Below are positions 26,993-39,123 of a DNA stretch of 64,000 nucleotides, piece by piece. How positions within the stretch are numbered: position 1 is the first letter of the stretch; each line of letters begins with the position of its first letter. The translations under genes were made by a program, and so were the position numbers. Below the pieces are notes generated by a model, which saw only the letters and a list, made by a program, of their open reading frames with translations, had not been told where the DNA came from and ran no database searches. Source of the stretch: Sarcomyxa edulis (Eukaryota; Basidiomycota; Agaricomycetes; Agaricales; Mycenaceae). The DNA is taken from positions 1,240,001 through 1,304,000 of the forward strand of contig QUOL01000003.1 in the NCBI GenBank assembly GCA_009761415.1, given 5' to 3'.

Positions 26993-28688
26993 TCAGTTCC
27001 GGGACTCTGACTGCGATTGAGCGGCAAGTCGGCTTTCGAGATTCCTATGAAAGCTCGTGTGAGTGGAACGGTTCACTGGGACGGGATGCTAATACGGTGA
27101 TACTGATGCTGACCTGAGTGATTCTTCTTTTGCCAGCAATTCCTGCCTCTTTTCATTGATCTCACGTTGAACTTTGAGCTCAATCTCGTGCAGCTGTGTA
27201 TGTAAGAAACAATCAATCAGCCGAATTGAGATAGAACTGGAAGTTACTACAGACCTTCTCTTCCTCTTTCCGGAGTTGCTCCTCCTTGAGGCGGACGCTT
27301 TGGTTGGCGAGATCTTCAGGCAGGATCGAGGAATCGCTAGAGGGAACAATAATGAGTAACGAAGACATATATCAACAGCAAGTGCAACGTACTGGGGATC
27401 GGAGCTGACTGTCCGAGACAGTTTCTCAGTACGATAAGTCTCGTATAGGACGTCGTGGGTCAACGACTTGAGATCACCCAAGTGAGTGCTGCACGCCACA
27501 AAGTCGTCAATGAAATGAGAGACATTCGGTCAAACAAGAAGAAGTACTTGAGTAAAGCGCCCCGTAATCTGCTGAAATCGGAATGTTTTGGGTTATCGAT
27601 CTCTACGACACCCCAAGGGTAAACCCTAGCACGAACGGGCTGACCGTCGAGTTCGACTTCTTCCTCGGAGCCAATGATGGCGAAAGGAAGGAGTGCCTGT
27701 GCGATGACAGACGAAGGTTAATGATGGTCACAAAGGGGACCATTTCGACGTACACGGAGTTCCTTGTTGTCCTGGATTGTCTCCTCGTCATCCTCTTCGA
27801 CATCATAGGGGAAATCATAGACCGGAATGTCGTAGAACTCGATGTCTTCCATAATCTAGCAAAGTGTCAGGAGACGAGTTCACGGGTGGAACGATGTACA
27901 AACCCTTTTCTTGAAACCTTTGAGCTCAGTAGGAGTCAAAGAATCAGCCTTTCCAATGATGGGGATGACGTTTACACGAGGAGAAAGTCGGCGCATCAAC
28001 TCGATGTCCAACTCTCTCAGCCTAATGAAGACCGAGTCAATATGGTTACTCAGAAGCATCTGCGGCAACATACGCGTGTCCAGTAGGAGGGATAAAATAC
28101 AAGAGAGCGTGCACTCTGTTGTCTTTGGAACGACGGTTACGCTTGATGCGAGATTCCTCAGCTAGGATATCGTCGTATTGACGCTCGAGGTATCCAACAA
28201 TCTCTTGGAAGCTGCCCACATAAAGTCAGACCAAGATTGGTGCGACAGAGACTAGACATCCGTACGCGTCCTCATTGTCGATATTGTCACCAAAGCCTGG
28301 CGTATCAACGATAGTCAATGCAATACGAGCGCCATCCTCTTCAAATTCTATATACAAACACAATGGGAATAGTAAGATTATAGTTTGTCACGGAAGACAC
28401 GTCAATCTGCGCTAGTTGGCTCACCGACGTTGTATGGTTTGATTTTGATCCCTTCCTCAACGTGTGCAGACTCTGGATGGTCGTATATTTTGTACTCCAA
28501 GACTGTTGATTCGCAGAGAGTGTTCACAAAGGTGGTACGACCACTTCCAGAGGCGCCTGTCAGGTGAAGTCAATCGGTGATTGCATGTCACTTTTTGGGA
28601 CATTTGAGTCCGACATACCAACGACCATCATCGTGAACTGGACACCTTTCTTGGCCTTGTTTCCTTTGCGTCTTGCTGCGGACGACAT
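26993..28688 (-). CDS. CDC11: Septin, Cdc11/AspA-like
   Basis: GTP-binding filament protein of the bud neck and septum. The ATG at 28686-28688 begins MSSAARRKGNKAKKGVQFTM; the first intron interrupts VVG, and the next exon gives the P-loop GASGSGRTTFVNTL. The G3 motif is DTPGFGDNIDNEDA, the septin-unique region has LREIDVELMRRLSPRVNVIP, and the G4 motif is GKADSLT. A C-terminal coiled coil (QREINEKRQELLAKEESLR) ends at the TGA 26993-26995. The P-loop has Arg where most GTPases have Lys, as in yeast Cdc11 and AspA of Aspergillus. This and the coiled coil support Cdc11 as the best match, though other septin groups are not fully excluded. Confidence 0.92.
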
Positions 28689-28988
28689 CTTGCTTGCGAG
28701 GAGGGGGATGAACGAGAGTAAACGGTATTTGCGGAGTCGAACGCCGCGGCCTGCTCGACGAATGGAAGAAGTCCGAGTTTGTTTACGCTCGAGGGAGGTA
28801 ATAAACAAGTAATTCAAATTCAAGCATGTACGCTAATTATTCAGTAGTACATCCTTCGATGAGTCCTGCTTTTGCAATTGGTATTTGGCATGCCCGTGGT
28901 TCATAGAGTGGCACTGAGGCTTCACCGATTTACATCATTGTATCCAGACCCTCGAACCAACGTCGTACGCACGCACGCCGCGCGCACT

Positions 28989-30066
28989 TCATCGACTGTC
29001 TTTCTTCTTCTTTTTCGCGTCCTTTTCTTTACCTTTACCCTTCCGAGATGTATCCGCATCACTGTCCGTGTCGTCTCCAGACCCGTTATCGTCGGGGTCA
29101 GGTAAGGGCTGCCCGCTGCTCGACGGGCGTCGCAAACTTGCATTGAGACTGGGATTGATCCGAGGAAGGGTGGCTCCTTTGAGCATAACGATCTCCTTGA
29201 GCCAACCATTCTCTCTCCGAAGGTCTGCAACTTCTCGTTCCAGTTCCGTGGCGCGACTTGTAAGGTCAGAGACCGTCCGTTCAAGATTCAGAGATTTTTG
29301 CTTTTTCTTGATTCTGAAACGCGCTACCTCTCATGATTAGTAGATGTAGAAATGCTATTAATGAACTGAGCCTACCAGATGCGATTGTATTCCTTCGACG
29401 TTTGTCGTGAGATGATTCTGGTTCGGACTCTGCACCTTCTGGAGAGTTTGGAGTGGTAGCAGACGTCGAAGAAGGCGGAGGAGGGGGAGAGAAAGGTAAC
29501 GCGTATGAATGCAAGGTATGTTCGCTACTAGTACTGCGGGCAGGGAGGGCCGGCCGTTCTGGTATCTGTTCCGGAACGTAGGGGAAATGGTTCGTCGAAC
29601 CGGGCTCATACAGAGGTCTCTGCTGCTGATGTTGATGTTGTGGGATATAAGGATCAGAGAATTGTGGTGCTGGTGGATGCCAGAGAAAGTCTTGCATGGG
29701 GATTTCTGGAGGTAGATACCCATGGGTTGGATGCATTTGGCTAGAATAACTAGGAAACGAGGAGACAGGGGGAAGGTGGGGATACGGTGGGGGCTCGTGT
29801 GGACGAGATGGTCCGGGTTGAGGCAGATCGTGATGAAACGAGGGTCCTGGAGCAGAGTGGTAGTCCCAACTTGCTTCTGCACTGACATCGAAGAAGTTGT
29901 ACTAGGATTGTATCGTCAATGTTTCCCGTCTTCGAGGATTGACGAGAGTACTCACAGGGTTGACATCTAGAGGTTGATCATGACTTGATTCGGGTTGAGC
30001 GGTCGAATTTCTTCGTGGGTTTCTTTTACGAACGGGGCGTCCTTCGGGAGGGAGCTTTCGATCCAT
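28989..30066 (-). CDS. bZIP transcription factor, Cys3/Met28-like
   Basis: Nuclear DNA-binding activator or co-factor; close relatives control sulfur-amino-acid genes. Exons: 29956-30066 (MDRKLPPEGRPVRKRNPRRN), a second up to 29901 that carries a Pro/Gln/His-rich linker and PPPPPSSTSATTPNSPEG, and a third starting with CGCGTTTC. The DNA-binding region KRRRNTIASARFRIKKKQ is cut by an intron within the Ala codon after ASA; the leucine zipper follows with heptads LERTVSDLTSRATELEREV and LRRENGWLKEIVML. The C-terminus is low complexity (DNGSGDDTDSDADTS, KKKKK). The basic-region spacing RRRNTxASARFRxKKK is typical of the fungal Cys3/Gcn4-related group. The target pathway is inferred from family only. 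Confidence 0.9.
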
Positions 30067-30997
30067 ATAGTGATGGAGAATGGAACAACGGGAATCTTAG
30101 GGATGAGAGAGTGGAAGATTCAGGCATGTGGAAACAACGCCCATAGTTTTAGAGGCACGAGGAGTTGGCCATACAACAATCATCGATGTCAAGGTTCACA
30201 GGACACGGAGAATCGTGATCGTGGCGCACAATTGCGACACCGAAGACTTACATACGCCATTGGACGCCATTGGTATTATGTCCCGTAGTTTGTAGATGCT
30301 CCCGGTGCTGTAGTATTGAAACAAGGCTTTGTGAGAACTTGAGTCGTACAAAGCCTAGAGAGAAGAATATGCTCACACTGGTCCACCAAACGGATAAGCC
30401 GACTACCAGGAAGGGTAATCATCCTGACCCAGACGATTCTGCTGAGTGGTTATATGGAAATTAGGTCAAAAAGCACTAGGATGCGCGCGGTGACAATGGC
30501 GATTGAGCCAATAATCGATGATCGATTATTTTACCGTCACGCAAACAGCACGCAACCTCGATTACGTGATTTGGAAACAAACTTGCCTTTAACGGACACC
30601 AAACGAACACTGAGAACAAGGACATCGACGTTGGCGTTGCGTGGAATGGCTGATGACTGATGTAGGCGTCGATACGGATTAAATCCACCGGTGGTATTTG
30701 GCACATCCTGAACTTCGGTCGGTCTATGTTACACACCATTCCTCCGGGGAAAGTCCAGAGGAATCAAGGCGCTTCTACAAATATAAGACAGACAGAGCAA
30801 CGATGTTCAGATTTGTAGAAAGCTCAGAACGAATGAGTGGCTTGGAATTTGAAGAACTTGAATAAATTTTGTGGAGGTGGTTTGGAGGTGTTGACCATGG
30901 CCGGCTGCACGTGCACGTAGACAAACGGGGCCTTGCAATTTCTTGAGAAAGGTCCTCCGCTCGAATAATTCCTGGCTCGTCCTCTGAGGCTCCTCCC
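30067..30997. promoter_or_regulatory. Shared divergent region, bZIP / MRPS9
   Basis: 931 bp between the minus-strand bZIP ATG and the plus-strand MRPS9 ATG. No coding exon is convincing here; the region must contain both promoters. No clear TATA element was seen. Confidence 0.45.
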
Positions 30998-32425
30998 ATG
31001 AATGCCCGGTTATTGCTGCGCCAACGCATTCACCATGGCGCAGTCCGTGCATATGCCACCGCCGTTCCCCCATACGTACCGAATCAATTCTACACCTCAA
31101 GAAATCCCATCGGGATCCTCCCAAGTCCGAAATCGCCTGCATTCTACACTAGTCGAGAAAACTTTTACGACAAAATCATCGCTCTAAATGATGCTGTATC
31201 CTCTTGTCAACAAGCCCTCAAAAAACGTCACCTTCTACCCCTTCCTCTCTTCATACGCGAGAAAATGAGCCCTGCTCAGGCTACTTGGTATACAAAGGAC
31301 GACCTCATTCTCAAACTCAATACTCACCTATCAGGAAAACGTTATCAAGAACTTCTTCTAAGCCTGAATACACTCAATCAGTACCGACACATCGCTCGTT
31401 ACGCTGGCGCTACCGACGTCGCCAAGTTGATTTCTGACCTCTTGCGGATGTTCGAGGATCCCAAGAAGCTGTTACCCAGAGCTACTAGAAAACCTATGAA
31501 GATGGATGGGTATGGGAGGGCTTATGCAGTGGGAAAACGAAAAACGAGTACGGCTAGGGTGTGGATGATCCATGTACGGGAGGGGCCTGAAGCAACGGAC
31601 AAGACGCGTGATCTCGTGGAGGCTGTTGAGCGCGAAACACCACCCTCACCACCACTGCATAACTCACCGAAGAGTGTCGGGCAGCAGGATGGTGATAGTG
31701 CTGAGGTGAATGAAGAAGAGGACGGGGACAGAAATGAGGACCAGGCTTACGAGAATGAGGAGCAAGAGGATGAAGATGAGGAGTATGATGAGGAAGAGAA
31801 CGAGGCCCAAGCATACGAGGAACAAGAGACCGAACTCGACAGAGCCGAGGAAGAGCTCAACGAGGGCCAGGACGATGCATCGAAACCAGATTTCTTCGGC
31901 GTTACCTCCGAGTCCTCTGCCATCCCAGCATCACTCGAGAAAGAGCTAGGCATCGAACCCGAGCCAACACCCGAAATCCCAGTACCAAAAACCAACGTCC
32001 TCATCAACAACCTCCCCTTGTCAGAGTACTTCCCCTTACCCGTCGATCGCGAACGAGTCATCCGACCACTCAGGCTCGCAGGTGTCATCGGCGCGTATAA
32101 TATTTTCTGTATCGTTCGGGGAGGCGGTACCAGTGGACAGAGTGGTGCGATTGCACATGGCATTGGTGTCATACTCGGAACCCTTGAACCCAAGACTCAA
32201 ATCGTGCTCAGGAGAGGTACGTTTTCTCGTATCTTGTTCTGCGTGAATATTGACTGATAGTTTTTTAATAGCTGGTCTGCTCAAACGTGATCCACGTATG
32301 GTCGAGCGTAAAAAGCCTGGACAGCCCAAGGCGCGCAAAAAGGTACGGAAGACAACGATTATCCAGTTCTCCGATTTTACTGACACGTCTTCGCAATTCT
32401 TCAGCATGCCTGGGTCAAGCGGTAG
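30998..32425 (+). CDS. MRPS9: Mitochondrial small-subunit ribosomal protein S9 (uS9m) with acidic insertion
   Basis: Component of the mitochondrial ribosome; the basic N-terminus (MNARLLLRQRIHHGAVRAYA) is a typical presequence. Exons: 30998-32216, 32272-32342 and a 21-nt last exon 32405-32425 that ends HAWVKR. The S9 domain begins near residue 175 (GYGRAYAVGKRKTSTARVWM) and resumes with VLINNLPLSEYF, GVIGAYNIFCIVRGGGTSGQ, GLLKRDPRMVERKKPG and ARKK. Between RVWM and VLINN lies about 140 residues of insertion, very acidic (runs such as EDEDEEYDEEENEAQ), where relatives have only a short loop. Its codons are clean and without stops, so it is coding rather than an unspliced intron. Function of the insert is unknown. 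Confidence 0.94.
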
Positions 32426-32694
32426 AACTACGTCGTTCACAGTACTGCGTATACCTCGAAATGCCACATATTTTATCATGGGTGGGACTCATGCATTAAT
32501 AATTTTACGTCTACAAACCAAAAACAGTCAAGAGAGATATAGAACGAAGGATCAATAAGACAAAAAAACAAAAGAGTAAGGGAAAGAGATACACCATAAA
32601 GAATTACTCGACACTACATACAGGGAGGGGAAAACGCGAATCTTTTGAAAGAGTCAGTAACTTGAGACAATGTAATCGTATCCGTCCGGAGAGA

Positions 32695-35600
32695 TTACTG
32701 GAAGTATACTTGTTGAACGTCTGATTGTGCGAAGCCTAGGTTACAAGCAGGACATTTCCGTTGTCGGGTAGCGATTCGCGCGTCGACGCAGTTCTTGCAG
32801 AATGCTGGAAGGCACAACGATTAGATAGAGAAAGCCACGCGTGGACGGGGGGTGAACTTACTGTGCATGCACTTTGTAATGACGGTGTTGCGCATGGCCA
32901 TTTTGCAAGTCGAGCATTTGAGAATTTTCTGTGATGATAACGATTATGAGCAAGCATGCCCAACACAATCGTACGACCAAAATGGGTACGTACCATCAAC
33001 TTCTCAGCCTCGCTCATAGCTTCAGCTTCCTTGAGCGACCCATTGCCCGTATTGACAATCTTGAGTTTGGACGCTTGTCGCTCAACTTCCTTCTTCGCCT
33101 TATGCACTTCTTCCTCTAGCTTTCGCAGATCGGTCCTGAGTTTATCGATCTGCCTGTCCCGTTCTTGCAATACAGAGACCATCTTCGCGGGATAAATTCA
33201 GTTCAATACGAGCCATTTGGGCATACAGAATTATCACAAACGCACCTCGTTGAATTTCTTCTTCTCACCCTCTGCCCGATGCTTCCACTCAACACTCTCT
33301 CCGTCCAACTCTCGAATCTTATCCTTATGGCTCTCGAGACTCTTCCGGAACCCACTGATATGTTTCTCCATAGCGCTCTATAACGGAATGAATTAATATA
33401 CGAACGAGGCATTCTAGGAATAAGGAACGATCCAAACTCACAACTTGGGCCGTCAAATTCTTCTCCCCATCCATAAGCCTCTCCATAGCCTTGGATTGTT
33501 TCTCTAAATTCCTCGCCAAGTTCTTTCGTTCTCCCTCAATGGCTTCCTTGTCTCGCATCGCGGCAAAGTACTTATTGTCAGATTTGGCTTTCTGTAGGTC
33601 AAGATCAGCTAAACGCTTGAACGACGCGTTTTCTAAGTCTCACCTCCAAGCTGATCTTCTCCAATTTGCTCTCCATGTTCGTTAAATCAAACACTTTAGC
33701 TTTGACCTGTCGATCGAGAGCCTCCCATGCAGCAGATAGTTTGTCGAGTTCGGCATATAGAGAGGTCTCAGCCTGTACGCGAAAAAGTCGATGTAATTCA
33801 CGCGTTGGTAAGACAAACGAAGAAGCATATGATGAACAGAAGACCTTACCTGACCCCGCTGAACGTCCAACAGTCGCAAACGCTTTATCTCATCTTCTTT
33901 CGACTTCAACTGATCTGCTAGTTGCTGAACATCTGGCGCAAGGGTATCAGAAGTTGACGATGACGACGAAGACGCGTCTCCATATATCTCCTGATATCGC
34001 TTGAGTTGAGCCGTCACGTCCGCTAGCTTCTGTCGCGCGTCGGCTTCTGCTTGCATGTGATGTACGATATTTGGGTGTTCATCCTCGAATATGGATAGCG
34101 ACTGTTCGAAGGCGGCACATCGCGCTTCGGCAGTACTGTAAAGTTGCAGTCAGTAAGACAACGCGACTGATGGAGTGGTTGGCTATGACTGGCCAAAGCG
34201 ATTGAAGAGAACACATACGCGACTTTGGTCTTGAGTTCTTCGATATACGCTACATTCTCGACATAGGGCCCAAAGAAGAACTTCATGACTTCTTCGTTAC
34301 CGACGTTAGCAGCAAGTTGTGCCTTGTGTCGCTTGAGTTCGGATTCTAGGACTACGATGCGTTCCTGTGGGAAAAGAAAAGTACATACGTCAGAAGACAG
34401 CGATAAAGTCGAATGGAATAGACTTGCTGAACGAGACTCAGCCAGAGTCCTGACTTCCTGCGCGGACGTTATCTTGATACTCTCTTTGTGTCTACGTTCG
34501 GTTATTTCGGCATTTTGCTGATCGCGCTGTTCACGCAAGCGTGTGTTCTCCGCGTCGCGCTTTGCTACCATCCCTTGAAGGTCTTGATAACTTTGGGTCG
34601 CAGCACTCTAAGAAAAAGAAGAAATGTGTGAGCGTGAAATGGAGACACGGGAAGAATTGACGCACGGAGACTGTGTCTTCGAAGTCCTTCCGTCCAGTCC
34701 GTAGCTGCACGATCTCCTCGTCTATCTTCGCAATATAAATCTTGTTCTCTAATACAGTGGCCTCTAGCCGAGATGCACGATCCAGAAGAGCCTTATAATG
34801 TGGCGTCTCCTGTATTCTCTCAGCTGAAAGAGTCTTCGTCTGAAGAAATGGGGGGTAAGCAAGGAAACATATACAGTAGACAGAGGAACTTACTTCGAGT
34901 TGTAGTATAGTATATTGGTCTCGGAGAACAGCATTTTCACGTTCGAGTTCAACAATTTTCTGCTCCTTGAAGTTTACGGCGTCTTGCAATCCATCGGACA
35001 CCGAGGCTAGAAATTCACCATTCGCATTGCCATGTCCATTACCATTACCATTAATGGCAGAAGAGGGGTGCGACGGAGACTAACGAGTGATTATGAGAAG
35101 AAAGTTGAGAAAAGGATCAGAAAACAACTCCCACCAGTGTAGATTGACCAGACCACTCACTGCAGGAGAGAACGACGACTTTCGCTCTGGTTCCTCTGTC
35201 TTCTCTTTCTCATCCGGTGGTTCTTGCTTATCCTGCTTCCGAACCTGCATGGCTGATACAGTCCCGCTCTGTAGACGGTCAGCGCGCGTTTCGGCAGCGA
35301 GGAGTGCGGTATGATATTTCTCTTTTTCGGATTCTGTATCTTTGAGTTTGTTTCGCATAAGATCCATTTCAGAACGAAGAGCAGCGCACTAGAAAAAAAG
35401 CCACAAATTGAAGGGATTCCCGTCTGTAGAATAATAGAAACGGACCTCTGATTGCGCCGTCTGACACTTTGCATAAGCTTCATTATGAAGTAGCGCAGAT
35501 GTCTTCTCTCCTCCAAGTTTCACAAATGCAGCCACCAGTTTCTCTGTGGCATCCATATTATCTTGTAACGCTGAAACCAACGCTGGTTCTGGATCCTCGG

Positions 35601-36168
35601 ATGAGATATGTCTCGTCAGGTCAAATATTTCTATTCAGGGGCCATCTTGGTCAGAATATATGGCAAACAACTGAGTCGGACAAGCTACGAACTTGTGGCA
35701 GTCACATCAACTTGAGGAATATCAGTAGGTTTAGCTATCAGTCGAATGGTCTCGACGAGCTTGTGGCGTGGAATCGTTTGAAAATATGACTAGAAACAAT
35801 GAAGTCTGGTGCATACCTGAGACCAGCACGCTGACATAGCTGCAAGACCCGCCTCACAAGTAGTTTTCCTACGCTCTAGTTCTGCTATTCTGGATTGACT
35901 TCGTTCATGTTCACGAGAGTAATGTCTCATTCTGCGAAATATGGCCTCTTTCCGGAAGAGCTGTACCACATGCAACGTCAGTTGGTATGTATATAACAAT
36001 TATTATGATGGAATTTACCTCAAGATTGTCATTCTCTGTTGGTTCCTCCTGTTCAGCAGGAATACCATTGATACGGGGAATGCCGTTTGCGCCAGACAAT
36101 GCTCGTTTCTTGGTGACAGGAGTATCATGCTCATCAGTATGTGCTCTCTTTCGAGAGCTAGAGTCCAT
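32695..36168 (-). CDS. BRE1: E3 ubiquitin ligase BRE1 (histone H2B mono-ubiquitination)
   Basis: Nuclear RING ligase that with Rad6 attaches ubiquitin to histone H2B, marking transcribed chromatin. Start ATG at 36166-36168 (MDSSSRKRAHTDEHD). About twelve exons encode an almost continuous coiled coil: SREHERSQSRIAELERRKTTC, then long Leu/Glu/Lys/Gln heptads through 33.2-35.5 kb. The C-terminal C3HC4 RING reads CSTCKMAMRNTVITKCMHTF, then CKNCVDARIATRQRKCPACN, and ends VQQVYFQ with TAA at 32695-32697. The C-terminal RING after a long coiled coil, with the final aromatic residues, is diagnostic for the family. The 3' end converges on MRPS9 with 269 bp between stops. Confidence 0.94.
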
Positions 36169-37559
36169 GTTGAAAACGACGAAGGAGGTTCCTGAAAGGT
36201 GGAATATCTGGAAAAGAAACCAATGAATTTCAAACTCCGTCTGAAGCTGATCGCCAAAATGGTGGCTGTACGCTTTGATCGAGTCCTCGAGTCGTTCGAC
36301 TGCCATCGTTCAACGTTCAAACGCTCAAGCACTCCAATAGGTGATTTGAGATTAAACTTCACGATCCTACGCACTCTCATAAAGTTCTAGGTACATATCT
36401 ATCTTATGATCATGGTCCTTACTTATTTTTGCCACTACACGAGGCAAGATGTCGCGAATATCTCCCCAACGAATTCTCTGAGAGAGGACCCGGAGGTCAA
36501 CCGAAGTCTAGCCCTACTTGTATTGGATTCCCAAGATCGATCTACCGTCGTTTCCTGCCGTGTGCAACACCGTAAGAGTGAAATGCCTTGACCCAAGAGG
36601 CAGCTGTTACATAGGCTCGATATTCTCAAATCTCATACTCCCGGATCCTTGAACTACCTGGAATCTCACGTAGGATCTGATGGGCAAAATGTCCAGCCCG
36701 ACCTCGCCGCCGCTACACTGGTTTACGATCCAGCCAATTGGTTTCCTGCCCTTCTCGCTATATCTCTCATTCGCAACAAGTGCGGCGACAACACAGGATC
36801 ACACTGACCTCACGGTACTCCCCTCGACGTGTTCGACTGTGCTGTCTGCAATGTGACATTCCTGGAAACTTCGAGGAAGAGTCTTTGTGTATTTGCTACA
36901 TTGTCTTCGTCCCGGCCGCCAAATTCTCTTTCTGGACCAGGGAAGCCCTATCTTTACTGAACTTCATACTTGCGATGGTTATTCTCGCCGAACCCTGGAG
37001 GATCCTTCCGAAAAGTTTTTTTTGGCGGTCCTCATCGTCCCAAATTTGGGATCAACATTGGATGGATCTTACGCTCGACTTCAATTTCATGCACCGTCTT
37101 TCTCAGCACCACCTACCGGAGTTGACCACTCTCGAGGATCTGGCTAGCACAGTCGGGAAGTTGACCAGGACCAAGGATTTGCCTTATACTGGACACCGGA
37201 AAGGTCACATTGAACGAGGGCACAGGCATCGCAACAAGACTTTATCATAAGAATCATTGCCTGGACACTGAGTTGATTTCTGTTGTTCTCGTTGGACTCA
37301 GGCGATCCTAAAATGAATGCGTCATTTGCCAAACTCAACGTCGTGCAAGTTCTCTGTCAAATATGAAAGGTGCGGCCTCTGAAGTCATACTCTTCCATTG
37401 CTCAATGCGATAGCTGAAGCAGATATATTTGAGACCAGTCATGTTCTTGAGTCACTCTGACTCGACGTGACTCAGAAGCGACATACATCTCATCGTCTTT
37501 CACGTAGACGTTATTCTCTCTTAAACTCGATTGATAGTAGCTATCACCGAGTAGCTGAA
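36169..37559. other. Intergenic region between BRE1 and ornithine carbamoyltransferase
   Basis: Holds the divergent promoters of BRE1 and OTC. In the middle (about 36.4-37.3 kb) all three forward frames are unusually open; in one of them, from 36391 to 37311, the only in-frame stops before the final TAA are five TGA codons. No domain was recognised, so it is left unannotated as a gene (see findings). Confidence 0.45.
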
Positions 37560-38906
37560 ATGACCGTCGTCCCCCGCCTCATGACACTAGGAGACCTCAC
37601 CGGTCCTCAAATCACCCGCATAGTCAAACATTCCCACTACCTCAAACAACTTTCTTTCCCATGGCTCGAACCACAAGGATCCACTCCCTCAAATCTCCGC
37701 ATGCCTTCCCAGTCTCTCTTCAATAAATCAATAGCACTCATTTTCTCAAAACGGAGCACCCGTACTCGTGTCTCCGCTGAAACTTCCATCAACCTCCTCG
37801 GCGGTCGCGCTCTATTTTTAGGTAAAGAAGATATTCAGTTGGGCGTTAATGAGACCCCTCGCGACTCCGCTCGCGTCATTGGTGGAATGTGCCAGGGCAT
37901 GTTCGTTCGTTTCGGTGATCACAGTGAAATAGAGGTATGCTCGCTAACATTCTTCAATTTCTCCGTACGAAGTGAATTGGAAACCCATCAGGAACTAGCA
38001 AAATACTCTCCGGTCCCTGTTATCAACGCATTATCTTCCCTGTGGCACCCAACGCAAGTTTTAGCTAACCTGCTCACTCTTCACGAAATGGCTCACCTCT
38101 TCGAATCCGGACCTCGGTCTATCGTACCTCAGACCACGCCTGATAATAAACGCCACCATCACGTCGTCGTCAAAGCCCTACAAGACCTTCGCCCCTTGAC
38201 CATCGCGTATATCGGAGACTCTGCAAATGTCTTGCACGACATGCTGGTCACGTATTCTCGGCTGGGGCATCAATTGAGAATCGCTGTACCTCCACAGAAG
38301 GCCTACCAATGCCCTACCCCCGTTTGGGATTTAGTAGTCAAGCTAGGATGTGATAAGGATATAAGGTGGGGACATGACCCGAAGGAAGCTGTCAAGGGTG
38401 CGGACGTTGTCATCACGGATACGTGGTAAGTGTCCGGCATATGTAGCCTTGCTCTCTCGCAGTGCCTAACTTTCATGTCACTCCAGGATTTCCATGGGCC
38501 AAGAGGCCGAAAAGACACAACGGCTCAAAGACTTCCAGGGATACCAAGTCACAGAGGAACTTTGTCGGCTTGGTGGCGCTAAACCAGACTGGAAATTTAT
38601 GCACTGTCTTCCCCGAAAACAGGACGAAGTGGATGATGAGGTACGGGGCCATCCCTTGCTGGTTTTTTCTAAATTACTCGACTGATGATTAAATTTGCTG
38701 CTTTGCTAGGTATTCTACGGACCTCGATCTGTTGTTTTCTCAGAATCTGATAATCGCAAATGGACCGCCATGGCTTTGTTCGAGTAAGTCCATATCCGAA
38801 CTAACGTGGTATCTTCACACCGTCTGACCGTCTTCCGCATTAAAACAGTCTTTACTTTGGAAAATGGGATGCCACTGCTGAGACGGTGTCGTACCTAGCA
38901 ACTTGA
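37560..38906 (+). CDS. ARG3: Ornithine carbamoyltransferase
   Basis: Converts ornithine and carbamoyl phosphate to citrulline in arginine synthesis. Exons: 37560-37934, 37992-38425, 38487-38640, 38710-38783 and 38849-38906. The protein has the carbamoyl-phosphate-binding [39 protein letters not shown] for carbamoyl contacts, an ornithine-side SMGQE and HCLPRK. The ATG at 37560 opens directly on LMTLGDLT, as in the mature enzyme. Filamentous fungi usually target this enzyme to mitochondria; here no presequence follows the ATG. The frame is open upstream from 37461 and encodes Arg/His/Ser-rich residues ([17 protein letters not shown]) but has no ATG before the TGA at 37458-37460. A missing upstream exon or a non-AUG start is possible. 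Confidence 0.94.
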
Positions 38907-39123
38907 TAGGTCGATGAGTAGACTATTTTTACTAGACTAATACATGTTCTTTCCATGGGTGGCGTCTCTTGTAAAGGCTTCTGAGGCAATTATGAGGAAC
39001 TGGTTTTGGCCAAGTCTTGAGCCCGGAAGTAAAACAAGTCACGGGACACCGTTAAGGGTCATCTCATTTGGCGGCACACGTCCAGCGCAGTGCTCCACTC
39101 ATCGGCACCTCCTCATTTGCAAG

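Noticed and set aside
36738..37250. 170-codon plus-strand open frame upstream of ornithine carbamoyltransferase
   Set aside because: It opens with no domain or splice context and overlaps two other open frames; more likely a composition effect of a low-A strand.
36391..37311. Mitochondrial insertion in which TGA would encode Trp
   Set aside because: GC content is near that of neighbouring nuclear genes and no mitochondrial protein is recognisable, so a mitochondrial origin is unlikely.
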